A DNA stretch of 64,000 nucleotides, taken from NCBI GenBank assembly GCA_019828565.1, contig JAHDYR010000015.1, positions 62,001 through 126,000 of the forward strand, read 5' to 3'. Below are positions 30,222 through 41,117 of the stretch, one piece after another. A program made the position numbers and the translations under genes. Below the pieces are notes generated by a model that saw nothing but the letters and a program-made list of their open reading frames with translations, was not told where the DNA came from and made no database searches. Position 1 is the first letter of the stretch. Each line of letters starts with the position of its first letter. Origin of the DNA: Carpediemonas membranifera (lineage: Eukaryota > Fornicata).

Positions 30222-30603
30222 GGAGAGCCGGGTGCCGTGTAGGCGCTGGCTATCGCTGAACAATAGATTGTGTTAAAATGCGATTGTTTGACTGCAAGAT
30301 TGCGAGATGATCAAACAAACATGAGGGAACATCGATAATGCGAAGCATCTAGCCTATTCCAGTCATGTGCTATACCGGTACGCTATGTATTCCTTACTAT
30401 ATCGCGTCAACCCGGCGTTTTCCACTGTTTCAACCGGACATAAACATCACTCAACCCTGCACATGTGTGGCGGATCAATAAAAAGCGTTTACTCTATATG
30501 AAGAAGGCCCAGTGCCCTCTGATACGATACATGATTTTAGTCCACGACGGCCTGATCTTGAACAGTGATCTGGAAAACTTTTTGTCCGTTTCGAGACGAC
30601 ATC
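30222..30603. other. Intergenic, nothing recognised
   Basis: About 380 bp of AT-rich sequence between the CHY gene and the SLC12 transporter, presumably containing the 3' end of one and the promoter of the other. No distinct element was recognised. Confidence 0.5.
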
Positions 30604-33600
30604 ATGTCAACAGGTTCTGAGAGCGAGGTATCTGAGGCCTCTTCTCCCGACATCGGGGAAATAGAAGCTCAGAGCCACGGTCTTTCGCTTCATTCGATGA
30701 GTGAAAGCGAATCCACGGCCAGTGATGGCGATATGCCTCTCCCTGACGAGGATAACTTCGCTATGAGCTTTGTTCCACGCAGGGATGGCGAGCATGATCA
30801 TGCAGTGGACAATGATATTCGTGCAGCCATCGCACGGCTCGCACATCAGGAGGCCGAGCAACCAAACTCCCCATACACCATGAAGCTCTACAGCCAGCAC
30901 GAACAGTCGGGAAAGCGGCTCAACCACGCCGACGAGACCATTCCAGAGGAGCATGAGGGCCCTTCTTCGCTCAAAGCGAGACTCACATCCCTGTCTCCCT
31001 TCGGAAAGAAGAAGAAGGCTCAGGCAGGCAAAGCCAAGGGCCTCGGTACCATCTTCGGAGTGATCGTGCCCACGTGCCAGAACATCCTCGGCGTCATCCT
31101 CTTCCTCCGGCTCTCCTGGATCACTGGCGAGGCCGGGCTCCTCGGCACGCTCGGCATCATCGCCGTGTGCACCCTCTCCACAATCCTCACGGCCATCAGC
31201 GTTTCCGCGGTCTCCACAAACGGCCCGATCAAGGGCGGCGGCACGTACGGCCTCATCTCCCGGTCACTGGGCCCGGAGATGGGTGCAGCCATCGGTATCC
31301 TCTTCTATATGGCGCTGACCGCTGAGTGTGCCATGTACATCATCGGTGCGGCTGAGCTAGTCCAGAGCATGTTCGAATTCATCCCCCAGGGCGCTCTGGG
31401 CGTCCGCATCCTCTCGCCCATCTTCCTCGTCGGCGTGCTCGCCGTTGTCTTCGGTGGCATGAAGTTCATCTCTCTCATGGCCCCGATCTTCTTCCTCGTC
31501 ACCCTGGTCTCCATCGGCGGCATCTACGTCGGCCTCCTCTCCCTCCCCCGGGACCTCAACCGTGGCATGTACCCCGGCCTCATCAGCACTCAGCCGCTGG
31601 ACGCAATCAAGAGCAACCTCATGCCGGCCGCCGCATTCGGTGCCGTCTCTGAGCTGTTCTCCGTGTTCTACCCCTCCGTCACGGGCATCATGGCCGGCCC
31701 CAACAGGGCTGCCTCTCTCAAGGCCCCCGGCAAGGCTATTCCTCTCGGGACGACATCCGCAATTGGGCTCACGACGTTTATCTACGTCTCCATCGTCGTG
31801 CTCTTCTGCTTTACGATCGATAATGATACTCTACGTAACACGTATCAAATGATTGACGGCAAGCGCTTCTTCCCCGTCTCCGAGGTCTCCTGGCCCACCC
31901 GGTACATCGTAGACGCCGGCATCTTCTCCTCAACCATCGGCGCTGCTCTGCAGACAGCCACTGGCGCCCCACGCCTCCTCCAGGCAATCGCCAGCGACAA
32001 CGTCCTACCAATCCTGAAGCCCCTGCGGCACCGGGTGCTCGGCAACCCGGTCCCCGCTACGGTGTTTACTGCGGTCCTCGTGTTCTTCATCCTGATGATG
32101 GGCGAGCTGAACGCGATCACACCCATCACCACGATGTGCTTCATCATGTGCTACCTCTCTGTCAACTTCTCATGCGCCCTCCAGGGCATGATCCGGTCGC
32201 CCTCATTCAGACCCAAGTTCAAGTTCTGGTCGTGGAAGGTGTCGATGTTTGCCGTCTTCCTCTGCATCATCATCATGTTCCTCATATCATGGTACTACGC
32301 CCTCATCGCCATCGGCCTGTCCGTCGGCATTTATAAGTATGTCCAGTGGACCGGCGCCAAGCAGAACTGGGGCGACGGCATCCGTGGCTGGAGGATGCAG
32401 CAGGTCCGGTCGGGCCTCCATTCCCTCGATGAGATCGCCAAGGACGTCCACCCCAACAACTGGCGGCCACAGCTGCTTGTGCTCCTCACACTCGCCACGC
32501 CCGAACGGGTGTTGACTCACTACAAGAACATCGACGCCCTCGCCGCCTTTGGTCGCCACACTGTCATGGCCGGCCTCGCCAAACGCGCCCCAGCTGGGGG
32601 TGACCCGAACAAGACAATCCACACCGCCCAGGAGGCCGCCCTGCCCGAGTTCAACCGCGAGCGGGAGGACCTGTGCTGCGAGTGTGACGAGGACTGCCCG
32701 CCGCTCGTCCCCCTCCACCCGGGCCTGTTGTCCCTCGCCGCACAGCTCCGGAAGAGCAAGGGGCTCACCGTTGTCGGTGCTGTCGTCGAGGGCTACCCCA
32801 GAGAGACGCTGGCCGTCAGACGGGCCGTGAAACACCACATTGAGCGGATCATGATGCCCTCCAAGCTCAAGGCATTCGTCAGCGTCATTAGCTACCACAC
32901 GAGCGACAGGAGCGAGTGCGAACTCCTTGGGGCAGCCAATCTCGTCGAGAGCAGCGGGCTCGGTGAGATGAGACCGAACTGCGTACTGGCGCACTGGCCT
33001 GACGAGTGGCGCAACCCCGCCTCGAGCAAGAGTGCGTACAAGTTCTTCCGGTTCATCAGCACGTGCGAGGCGGAGAAGATGGCTGTCATTTTGGCCCGGA
33101 ATCTCACTGACTCACCCGCCCCCAAGGACAGGGCGAGCGGCACAATAGACATATTCTGGTTCCTTCACGACGGCGGGTTGCTCCTGCTCCTTCCGTACCT
33201 CCTGAAGAAGCACAAGACATGGCGTCACTGCGGGATGAGGCTTTTCACAGTCGCTGAGCCAGGCGACGACACGGCCCGACTCCAGAAGAAGATCGAGGAC
33301 CTCCTCGCCTCTGCCCGCATCGAAGTCGAGTCTATCACGGTCCTGGAGCTCGACGCGGAGGTCAAGGAATACGCCTACCAGCGCACGGTGCTGCTTGACC
33401 AGCGTCGGGAACTCCTGATGCAGCTCAACGGCAGTTTCGACGCTGACATGCTCGTGGATGAGATCTCGCACCATCGCGAGACACCGAAGGAGCCTGATCA
33501 CGACCGCGTGCTCATCATCGACAACGCCATGAAGATCAATCAAATGATTAAGGCCCGGCAGGAGGAGCATAAGGTCGCCCTCACGATCCTTAACATGCCC

Positions 33601-33729
33601 CCGCTCCGTGCCCTCAACGAGAGGAACGCCATGGACGAGATGGGATATCTGGACATCCTGACGGAGGACATCGGGCCGACGCTTCTCATCAAGGGCAGCG
33701 GCAGCGAGGTCATCTCGGGGTACGAGTAG
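30604..33729 (+). CDS. Cation-chloride cotransporter (SLC12, KCC-like)
   Basis: ATG 30604 gives 1041 residues in one exon. A cytosolic N-terminus (about 147 residues, serine/acidic-rich) precedes 12 hydrophobic helices (about 148-600). TM1 reads TCQNILGVILFLRLSWI, followed by STNGPIKGGGTYGLISRSLGPEMG, both highly conserved in K-Cl and Na-K-Cl cotransporters. A long C-terminal cytosolic SLC12 domain (about 610-1041) follows. The family moves Cl- with K+ and/or Na+ across the plasma membrane for volume and ion control. The TM1-TM3 motifs favour KCC, but ion specificity is inferred. TGTAAA follows the stop directly (33730-33735), a possible poly(A) signal. Confidence 0.9.
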   Translation: MSTGSESEVSEASSPDIGEIEAQSHGLSLHSMSESESTASDGDMPLPDEDNFAMSFVPRRDGEHDHAVDNDIRAAIARLAHQEAEQPNSPYTMKLYSQHEQSGKRLNHADETIPEEHEGPSSLKARLTSLSPFGKKKKAQAGKAKGLGTIFGVIVPTCQNILGVILFLRLSWITGEAGLLGTLGIIAVCTLSTILTAISVSAVSTNGPIKGGGTYGLISRSLGPEMGAAIGILFYMALTAECAMYIIGAAELVQSMFEFIPQGALGVRILSPIFLVGVLAVVFGGMKFISLMAPIFFLVTLVSIGGIYVGLLSLPRDLNRGMYPGLISTQPLDAIKSNLMPAAAFGAVSELFSVFYPSVTGIMAGPNRAASLKAPGKAIPLGTTSAIGLTTFIYVSIVVLFCFTIDNDTLRNTYQMIDGKRFFPVSEVSWPTRYIVDAGIFSSTIGAALQTATGAPRLLQAIASDNVLPILKPLRHRVLGNPVPATVFTAVLVFFILMMGELNAITPITTMCFIMCYLSVNFSCALQGMIRSPSFRPKFKFWSWKVSMFAVFLCIIIMFLISWYYALIAIGLSVGIYKYVQWTGAKQNWGDGIRGWRMQQVRSGLHSLDEIAKDVHPNNWRPQLLVLLTLATPERVLTHYKNIDALAAFGRHTVMAGLAKRAPAGGDPNKTIHTAQEAALPEFNREREDLCCECDEDCPPLVPLHPGLLSLAAQLRKSKGLTVVGAVVEGYPRETLAVRRAVKHHIERIMMPSKLKAFVSVISYHTSDRSECELLGAANLVESSGLGEMRPNCVLAHWPDEWRNPASSKSAYKFFRFISTCEAEKMAVILARNLTDSPAPKDRASGTIDIFWFLHDGGLLLLLPYLLKKHKTWRHCGMRLFTVAEPGDDTARLQKKIEDLLASARIEVESITVLELDAEVKEYAYQRTVLLDQRRELLMQLNGSFDADMLVDEISHHRETPKEPDHDRVLIIDNAMKINQMIKARQEEHKVALTILNMPPLRALNERNAMDEMGYLDILTEDIGPTLLIKGSGSEVISGYE

Positions 33730-34409
33730 TGTAAAGTTTCGGTAATGCTGTGTGCATCACGCAAGAGGCATCCAAGTCATTTGCCTCATCATTTTTTGAT
33801 TTGACAGATTTGCCGTTATAAACCAGCAGCGGCCCGAGCCCCGCTACCCTGCCCACCGAGAGATCCGCTTTCCCAATACGCAATACACTCGATTATGACA
33901 CGTAGCTTGCCTCACATCTCACCAGGCTAGACCCCCAACCGGAAGCAGACACTTTGTGTCACCTTGTCACTCTGCACATATTTAACGAGATTTTGCAAGA
34001 GCAACTCCTATGAATCGATGAGGATCAATAGTATCCATGTTCTTCTCTTCGAGGTAGAAACACAGTTGACACACAGTTAGTGCATTCCAGCAGAGGACAC
34101 ACAACAATACTCCCATATCCCCCAACTCCGCCTAGCTGTAGCCACTGAACAGTGCCACTGGCGATGCCGAGACTTACTGAACGAGAGCTGACCCCCAACC
34201 TTCTCAACCCTCTCCAATGGGTGATGAGATTTTCGATCCCGGCGCGCGACTCCGGCAAAGTTTGAAGACAGCAGACATGTACAGTGTTACAACTCCCTGT
34301 AGAGGAGCCTTCCAACATTGGACTCGCCAGCTAAACATAAACCAGGCTAATTCCGTGGTGCTATTTTCGAACAAACCGAAAAAAGAGAACAACAATTCGT
34401 CATCACCAA
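33730..34409. other. Intergenic region upstream of SLC44-like gene
   Basis: About 680 bp without a clear gene. A 67-codon plus-strand ORF (34217-34420) overlaps the next start codon and shows no family features. A putative 3' signal for SLC12 lies at its left edge. Confidence 0.5.
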
Positions 34410-36521
34410 ATGCCTCTTGAATTGAAGTACAAGGTTCGTAGCTTACACTAATGGTGTTGTTAAGCATCGCTAACACAGGAGGATCTGGGAAAACCGAAAC
34501 AATTCAACCCCAACTTCTCTGGCCCCATCTCTAAGCGTAGACCCCGCGATATTTGCTGTCTGTTGCTCTTCATCATCTTCTGGGTCATTGTATTTGCAAT
34601 CTTCGGCTTTAGGGTCGTGAACCCCAGCACTCGCGGCGATCCCCGTCGCGTGTTCCAGCCCATGGACTCATACGGCAGGTTCTGCGGCTTCGACGCCAGC
34701 CAGCAGGTGGAGACTGCCATCACATGGGAGCAGATCACCAAGATCCGCAACCTCGCCGACACTACTGGCGCGGACACCGACTTTCCCACGAAGTATGCCA
34801 GCTACACTGTCGACATGGACAACGCCATCCTCGACATGACCGACTTCGACAGCCTCTGGTTCCCCGCCACCACACTCAGCCTCGACGACTGCGTGTGCGT
34901 CCGGTCGTGCCCCGATTTCTCGATGCCCAACGGGCTGGACGAGATTGACCTCACCGACCTCTCCCTCTTCGGGTGCGTCTGCCACCCCGACTTCGAGTAT
35001 CTCACCAACCAGACGACTTCGTCCTTCGCCCACGGCGACTGCGGCTCCCTCGGCTCAGGGTCGTACGGCGATCTTTACGACAAGCTGTGCTACCATGTCG
35101 TCTACGACTCCGTATCCTCCATCGTCCTCGCCAACCGCTGCTGGCCGTCCGACATAACTTCCATCAAGTCCGAGGAGATCAAGAACACCATCTACGAGCT
35201 CTTCGACGACTCGTCCATCTCGTCGCTCTTCATGGACCTACCCAACTCTTGGTACTTTATCCTCATCGGTCTGGGCATCGCTGTCGCCCTCTCCTTCGTC
35301 TGGCTCGTCGTCATGCGTTTCTTCGCCAAGCTTCTCATCTGGGCCACCATCTGGGCCCTCTTCCTTATCCTGATCGTGTTCGCTGCCTTCGCGACGTACC
35401 AGGCGTACAACACGTACACCGTCTACTCTGACCTCTCCAACCCGCCCTCAGCTGCCACCCGCCGCCTGGTGATTGCCATTGCTCTCGCTGCGGTGCCGTG
35501 GGTCGCCATGCTGGTCTTTATCGCCCTGCTGTGCTTCTTCTCGCCCCGTATCAACCTCGCCCTCGCCATCATCGTCGAGGCATCCAAGGCCATCGCGTCC
35601 ATGCCGACCATTGTCTTCTATCCATTCATCTTCCTCGGCCTCGCCGTCATCTGCCTTGCCTTTGTCGGAGTCACCATCCTGTACGCGCTCTCAGCCGTCG
35701 AGATGACCTCCTTCAGCGGCCACCGGGACTGGAACCTCAACTACTACGACTACGCCATCCTCGGTCTGCTGACGTTCTTCTTCTACTGGGTGTCGTTCTT
35801 CATCATGGGTGTCTGCCAGACTGTCATTGCTGGCGCCATTGCCCAGTTCTACTGGCGCCGTGACAAGAACAAGATCTACTGGCTTGACATACCGCGTGCC
35901 GTCGTGCGTACGATCCTCTTCCACCTAGGGTCCATCGCATTTGGCTCCTTCCTCATTGCTACGATTGCATGGGCTCGCTTCGTCCTCAACTACGTCAAGA
36001 AGCGCGTGAAGGCCATGAACACACCTCCGGCCAAGACCCTGATGCGTGTCATCAACTGTCTCATGTACATCTTTGAGCGCATCCTTAAGTACATCACCCG
36101 CATGGCCTATATCGAAATCGCAGTTTACGGCTACTCTTTCTGCACCGCCGCCAAGAGGGCCGTGCAGCAGCTGCTCCGGAACGTCGCTCGTGTCGCTGCC
36201 ATCAACGTCATCGGCGACTCGCTTCTCATCCTCGGCAAGGTGTTTGTGGCTGTGACGTCCGGCCTGGTCGTCGCGATTCTTGTCTACTTCATCTCCCCGA
36301 CGGGCTCGAGCGGCGGCTTCATCGCCCCAATGCTCATCACCGGTGTCGTGGGCTATTTGTTTAGTCATTTATTCATGGTCGTGTACGAAATGGCGATCGA
36401 CACCACGTTCATGTGTTTCGTCGAGGATGTGGAAAAAAATAATGGCACACCGGCCAGACCATACTGGTGCGGCAACAATCTCAGGGCCCACATCACGAAG
36501 TCCGACCGTGCGGGCATCTAA
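34410..36521 (+). CDS. Choline transporter-like protein (CTL/SLC44)
   Basis: An 8-codon first exon (34410-34433, MPLELKYK) is joined across a 45-nt intron (GTTCGT...CTAACACAG) to 34479-36521, giving 688 residues. The joined N-terminus reads FNPNFSGPISKRRPRDICC, the hallmark start of CTL proteins, which is lost without splicing. TM1 follows, then a large cysteine-rich extracellular loop (residues about 60-230, with CGF and CVCVRSCPDF), and about nine more helices. A loop before the last helices has YWLDIPRAVVRT. Human CTL1 moves choline and ethanolamine at the plasma membrane and mitochondria; the substrate here is inferred. TGTAAA occurs 16 nt after the stop. Confidence 0.9.
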
Positions 36522-37117
36522 CACTGCTAATCACTATGTAAATACGGTAATACCATTTATCTCATCGTTTGGACTCAGCAATTCTAATCCTGCGCGGCAC
36601 AGAGAATGTTCGACGCTCAGGTTATCATCGCCAAACCTCACCTTACCGCTTATCATCGAGCAGCACACATGCATGATCAACAGCACGTGGGCGGGCGTTA
36701 TCACCGATTTGGGCATAAATAAAGGGGAGCTCGGATTATGAAGAGTCAAAGAGTTTTTGTCAAATTGTCAGATCGGTTCCCCAGTGTCAAGGATGTGGAC
36801 GATTGGCTGGCCCGCTGTATGCAGACGTGTGCGTGCTACTCACTAGACCAAGTTGGGGCACTGGCTGGTGTCGTCCGGCGTCGAGGTCGGGGCTCCAGAC
36901 ATCACTCACCTGCCGTGCCCGTGTGAAGCGTACACAAGCACCATCTCTTCTGGGCACCTGGTGTACCTAAACACATCCGGCTATTATTATCTGGCCCCCG
37001 TCACCGTGGCACGGCTGAGGAAAATCTCCCAACTTTTTTTCTTGCAAGCTTTTCTCAGCACGCTTTCTTTTCGTTCGTTCTCGCCTCACCTTAACTTATC
37101 CAGCGTCCCAAGCCAAT
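36522..37117. other. Intergenic, Rab1 promoter region
   Basis: About 600 bp with no convincing gene. The last about 80 bp before Rab1 are pyrimidine-rich (runs of CTTTCTTTTCG type), which may be part of its promoter. SLC44 3' sequence with TGTAAA is at the left edge. Confidence 0.5.
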
Positions 37118-37726
37118 ATGAACACGGAATACGACTATCTTTTCAAGCTCCTTCTTATCGGCGACAGTGGTGTCGGCAAGAGCTGCCTTCTTCTTCGTTT
37201 TGCGGAAGACACTTATACCGAGAGCTACATCTCCACCATTGGTGTTGATTTCAAGATCCGTACTGTAGAGATCGACAATTCCACTATCAAGCTTCAGATT
37301 TGGGATACTGCCGGCCAGGAGCGTTTCAAGACAATCACTGCCGCCTACTACCGTGGCGCTCACGGTATCATCGTCGTTTATGACGTCACTGATGTAGAGA
37401 CCTTCAACAACGTCCGTGTGTGGCTTGAGGAGATCAACCGCTATGCGTCTGAGGATGTCTGCAAGCTCCTCGTTGGCAACAAGTGCGATCTTGAGGACCG
37501 CAAGGCCGTTGAGTACCAGACCGCCAAGACTTTCGCTGAGTCCCTCGACATTTCTTTCATCGAGACCTCTGCCAAGGATGCCATGCGTGTTGACGACGCC
37601 TTCACCATCATCTCCAAAACTCTTCTCGAGCGCGAGGCCAAGATGGGCGGTCCCGCCAATGGCAGGCCCGGCACGATCCAGCCCGGCGCGACCCAGTCCG
37701 TTTCTTCTGGCGGCGGCTGCTGCTAA
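37118..37726 (+). CDS. RAB1: Rab1 small GTPase
   Basis: A 202-residue Rab with all nucleotide-binding boxes: GDSGVGKS (P-loop), TIGVDFKI (switch I/effector, identical in style to Rab1), [17 protein letters not shown] and SAKDA. It ends in GGGCC, a double-cysteine geranylgeranylation signal. Rab1 controls ER-to-Golgi and intra-Golgi traffic by recruiting tethers on membranes. Codon usage is richer in C/T-ending codons than neighbouring genes, suggesting high expression. Rab8 is the main alternative family, but the switch region favours Rab1. Confidence 0.94.
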   Translation: MNTEYDYLFKLLLIGDSGVGKSCLLLRFAEDTYTESYISTIGVDFKIRTVEIDNSTIKLQIWDTAGQERFKTITAAYYRGAHGIIVVYDVTDVETFNNVRVWLEEINRYASEDVCKLLVGNKCDLEDRKAVEYQTAKTFAESLDISFIETSAKDAMRVDDAFTIISKTLLEREAKMGGPANGRPGTIQPGATQSVSSGGGCC

Positions 37727-38011
37727 TTGATTGACATAAACGACATAGTGTGGCGGGGGTGTCGGCGATGTTTATATTCGAGGGTAGTGATGGCCTTGTT
37801 GGACAGCGGAGTTGAGGTATGGCGCTCATGGTGGTACAGCAAGTCTCATCTTCGGGGTCACAATGGCTCTTGTTGAGGGCAACTTGGCCGGCTACCAGAG
37901 GGCGAACAGACGGACCCTGTCCTCAGGGTCAGCCTCCCACTGACCTGGCCTTCCCCGGCAACTGGCTTGACCGATGGCTGCAACCCCCTCGGGCCGGGGG
38001 TCCAGGGTCAA

Positions 38012-38374
38012 ATGGAGTTAGAGATGAGCGGGAAACGAACGTCAGCTGTGAAGCGGAAGGCGCCTAATGAGACGCACATCATCCAAGAGATACTGAAAGA
38101 CATCACCATCTCTGTCCATTCCGACTGTGCCTGCATCACCGAGGAGGACGATCATTCTTTTGCTCTCGTGCCATGTGGGCATATCCTTTGCCGCGAATGC
38201 GGGCCTAGCGCGTTTGCACGGACTAGAAGATGCCCTGTGTGTGGCCGGAAGTACGATTGCTTCATTCTTTTGATCAATGGCTCCCAGCGAATGGTCCTGT
38301 CTCACGATGCTGCCCCGAAGCCAGCCTCGGCAGCATGCAAGAGACTCCCGGGCGGCTTCAGTTACGGTATATGA
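38012..38374 (+). CDS. RING-finger protein
   Basis: From ATG 38012 a 120-residue protein with a basic N-terminus and a RING (about residues 40-85): CACITEEDDHSFALVPCGHILCRECG, then CPVCGRKYD. Cysteine/histidine spacing is that of a C3HC4 RING, which usually binds an E2 enzyme for ubiquitin transfer. Little else is present, so substrate recognition is unknown. Earlier in-frame codons extend to 37967 but the ATG at 38012 gives a cleaner start. Confidence 0.75.
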   Translation: MELEMSGKRTSAVKRKAPNETHIIQEILKDITISVHSDCACITEEDDHSFALVPCGHILCRECGPSAFARTRRCPVCGRKYDCFILLINGSQRMVLSHDAAPKPASAACKRLPGGFSYGI

Positions 38375-38859
38375 CCAGTAGAGCTTCTTAGCGGACGAAG
38401 CACTGGTCCACTGGGCTGTGTTCATCATCCGGGAGTGGAGCAGGACTGAAGACGGCCTCACTGAGACGATACAGTCGCTGTGGCCTAGCATGTTATCACC
38501 GATCCGTATACAAGCCCGAGTCAGGTTTGAATTGATTGAATTGATTGGATGAGCACCAAGCCTCACTCATTCTTCATGTTGCAACGTCTCAGCGAGTAGA
38601 AAGCCATCCGACCAACGACAATCTCGGTCGGATGGATGGAGGCATGACATGAGGAGACATGCCGTGACTGGCTGGTTCTTCTACCGCTGTTGGCTGTCCG
38701 AGACGTTTCTCTCTCACCAGAGCGGCATAGCACAACAAACGTTTGCCGGTGACAGCGATGTGTAAATATAACCGTGTTTGTTCGATGCACAGCCTAGGCG
38801 ATGGCGAGCGTCCGGTTGGGACAATTCCGCAGTCTATGTCGCGACGGGTGTAGCGGAAA
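38375..38859. other. Intergenic, nothing recognised
   Basis: About 485 bp between the RING gene and the coiled-coil gene. No motif or RNA gene was recognised. Confidence 0.5.
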
Positions 38860-39531
38860 ATGGATGATCAAACGAAACGAGATGTGAAGGAGGGCGCAAA
38901 TGACTGGATCAATATACAGGAAATCATACGCGAGTCGTTTATAACGTTGAACGGGATCGTTGAGGCCCAGCAGGGGAAAATGGATGATTTGAGGCGAGAT
39001 ATTGCTCGCCTGGAGCAGGAAACAAGGGCAAAGACCAACGAGAAGGCCAAATTAGAGGAAAAGCAACAGATATTCCGGGATCGGCAAGCTGTACTGGAGA
39101 ACTCGGTCATCGAGATGCAAAACGCCGCGGATGCCGCCTTGTCGGCCAACTCGGCCTATAACGTCGACTCCATCGTAGAGTCGCTTATGCAGCGCCTTTA
39201 CATGAATCCAACGAGCACAGCAACTACCGACAGGCTTCGGCGGATCGAGACTAAGCTGACGCTGCTCGAAGAGGCAGCTGAGCCGCTTCTCTCCTCTGAT
39301 AGCACGGCCGAGTTGAATACCCGCATGACGGACATCGAGCAGACTATCAGCGGGGTGAGCGACCTCCTGAAGCAGCAAGCGAAGTCTATCGACCCCGTTA
39401 AGGTGCACCAGGCACTGATGCGCAAGGTCGACGTCACCACGCTCGAGCGGCAGCTGGACGAGCTGCGGCGGGCCATTGGGCGGAAGGTGGACCGGGCGGA
39501 GTTCCAGGCCCGGGTCGAGAACCTCGGGTGA
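38860..39531 (+). CDS. Coiled-coil protein, unknown
   Basis: A 223-residue, single-exon protein from ATG 38860. Residues about 25-105 and 120-220 form heptad-rich coiled coils (KMDDLRRDIARLEQETRAK and VDVTTLERQLDELRRAIGRK). The last part alternates KVD motifs in the style of ciliary/centriolar coiled-coil proteins. No specific family is recognised. A structural or cytoskeletal role is a guess. Confidence 0.6.
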   Translation: MDDQTKRDVKEGANDWINIQEIIRESFITLNGIVEAQQGKMDDLRRDIARLEQETRAKTNEKAKLEEKQQIFRDRQAVLENSVIEMQNAADAALSANSAYNVDSIVESLMQRLYMNPTSTATTDRLRRIETKLTLLEEAAEPLLSSDSTAELNTRMTDIEQTISGVSDLLKQQAKSIDPVKVHQALMRKVDVTTLERQLDELRRAIGRKVDRAEFQARVENLG

Positions 39532-39653
39532 GGGGCTGTAGCATAAACGGCAGGGCATGTAGGGAGACATTGTGACTGGCTAGGAGAGGTATCGTGGTGT
39601 TCGACTCGTCTCGACTCTGGGTTGTTGACAGAGACGGGATGAATTACGACACC

Positions 39654-40514
39654 ATGAAGGCTGTGGCAAGCGTTTGTACGCACATTTACAAACTTATCTA
39701 GCTGAAACACGAGCTCACAGCCATATTTTCCCACGCATTTGAGGAGGACTACATAGTTGCCGCCGTTCGAGGCACCCCGAGTCCACAAGCAGTATTCTCG
39801 GGCAAAAAGATCTTTCTTGCAGCTATATCCATGCATATGGCCATGAATAACATCAGAAAGGAGAAGCTACCGCCGCGCTGGCTGACGACAGTGGAGAACG
39901 CCCTCTCCAAGGTCCTCGCCCCGAAGTATCCGCACTGTGCCGAGCTCAATGACGCCTTCTTCAGCTTCCTGTACTACCATGGCCTCAGCGCCTGCTCGTT
40001 ACAGCAACCATTCAAACTCGCCGGTGAATGCCTCAAGCTAGTCGGCAGCAACAAAGAGAGTTCCGCGTTCGGCGGCCCAGCCCAGCCGGCAGAGACCAGG
40101 GTGCTACATATGGCCAGAGCCTACGGGCAGGCTGAGCCGACCAGGCGGCATCCGCCCCCGCTCCCCGCAGCAGACGGCCCACCTCCGTCCGGCCTCGAGT
40201 ACTTGCCCTCGATGAACTACAGGGGCATCCTGGTCCAGCATGCTTTGAAGGAGGGCAACTCCCCGCCCAGTTATGAGACTGTGGAGGTCGACCCGCCATA
40301 TGGCGAACCTGGGCAGGGCCGAAATTGGTTCAAAGCCAAATTGACTGTTACGATCGGCGGAAAGCAGGTTGTGATGGAGAATGAGGCCAAGAGCAAGAAG
40401 GAGGCCATGAGCCTGGTATCCTTTGACGTCGTCACCCGATACCTGGCCCGCACCGACATGGCCCACTGGGACGTCCCCAAGTCGGGTGAACCCGAGCGGA
40501 ACTCCGGTAAGTGA
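39654..40514 (+). CDS. RNase III-like (inactive) plus dsRBD protein, paralogue 1
   Basis: Exon 1 (39654-39671, MKAVAS) and exon 2 (39702-40514) flank a 30-nt intron (GTTTGT...TTATCTAG), giving 276 residues. Exon 2 is open in frame from the acceptor, so the intron adds a coherent N-terminus. Residues about 7-110 align in pattern with the second gene at 41877 and with an RNase III fold (EL..F....IVAA.......SGKKIFLAAISMHM). The catalytic EFLGDAV block is not conserved, so no nuclease activity is expected. A proline-rich linker follows. The C-terminal dsRBD (about 178-255: MNYRGILVQHALKEG...KSKKEAMSLVSFDVV) should bind double-stranded RNA. The RNase III part is inference; the dsRBD is firm. Confidence 0.65.
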
Positions 40515-40694
40515 GGCGTGGTGGTGTGCCGTGTTTTATCATTGTAGTTAAACTATTGCCGCAGATAGGTTGGCTTGCGGGTCATCCACATATAGTGTGT
40601 CCTTGGCTTGAGGCCCTCGCTGTAACAACTGAGCAGATAGGATGACTGCCCTATGCAGGAGAAAACCACAGCTTGAGCAGGACGTAGAGTATTT

Positions 40695-41117
40695 ATGTGT
40701 TATGGTGCGATGTTTGGTCGAAAGTTAAGCCAACCAAACATGCCCAAACCAGCAAAACCCATCATCCACCCAATCCTAGGGATGATCCTCGCCATCCCAT
40801 TCCCTGGAATCGGAATGATCCTGCATGGACAGGTCAGAAAAGGCCTTTCATGCCTCCTTTCCATCCTTGTGTGCTGGATTCTGTTGTTCTTCCTCTGTGC
40901 TGTGCTGATTGGCATCCCATTACTCCCTATCTTCTTCATCTACATTGTTTTGAACATTATAGACGTTGAGCTCATAGGTTTCCGTTACCTGAAGGGCAAG
41001 TCCGTCCACACACACCAGTACGCCCTGCCCTTCCTCAACTACATCCTCCTACCGCCCATTATGCACGGCCGGCCATTGTCCGAGGAGGACCAGGACGCTT
41101 CAACCGTGATTGTATAG
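40695..41117 (+). CDS. Small TM2-like membrane protein
   Basis: From ATG 40695, about 140 residues; internal ATGs at 40710 and 40740 are also possible starts. Three hydrophobic segments follow a PKPAKPIIHP start. A PGIGMILHGQVRKG turn resembles the PG-x-G-x-x-x-G-x-x-x-KG loop of TM2-type membrane proteins, and NIIDVELIG matches the iwaliD-type end. The C-terminus is charged. Function and location are unknown; it sits between the two dsRBD genes. Confidence 0.55.
   Translation: MCYGAMFGRKLSQPNMPKPAKPIIHPILGMILAIPFPGIGMILHGQVRKGLSCLLSILVCWILLFFLCAVLIGIPLLPIFFIYIVLNIIDVELIGFRYLKGKSVHTHQYALPFLNYILLPPIMHGRPLSEEDQDASTVIV

Noticed and set aside
34217-34420. 67-codon ORF overlapping the SLC44 start codon
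   Set aside because: It overlaps the well-supported first exon and has no recognisable features.
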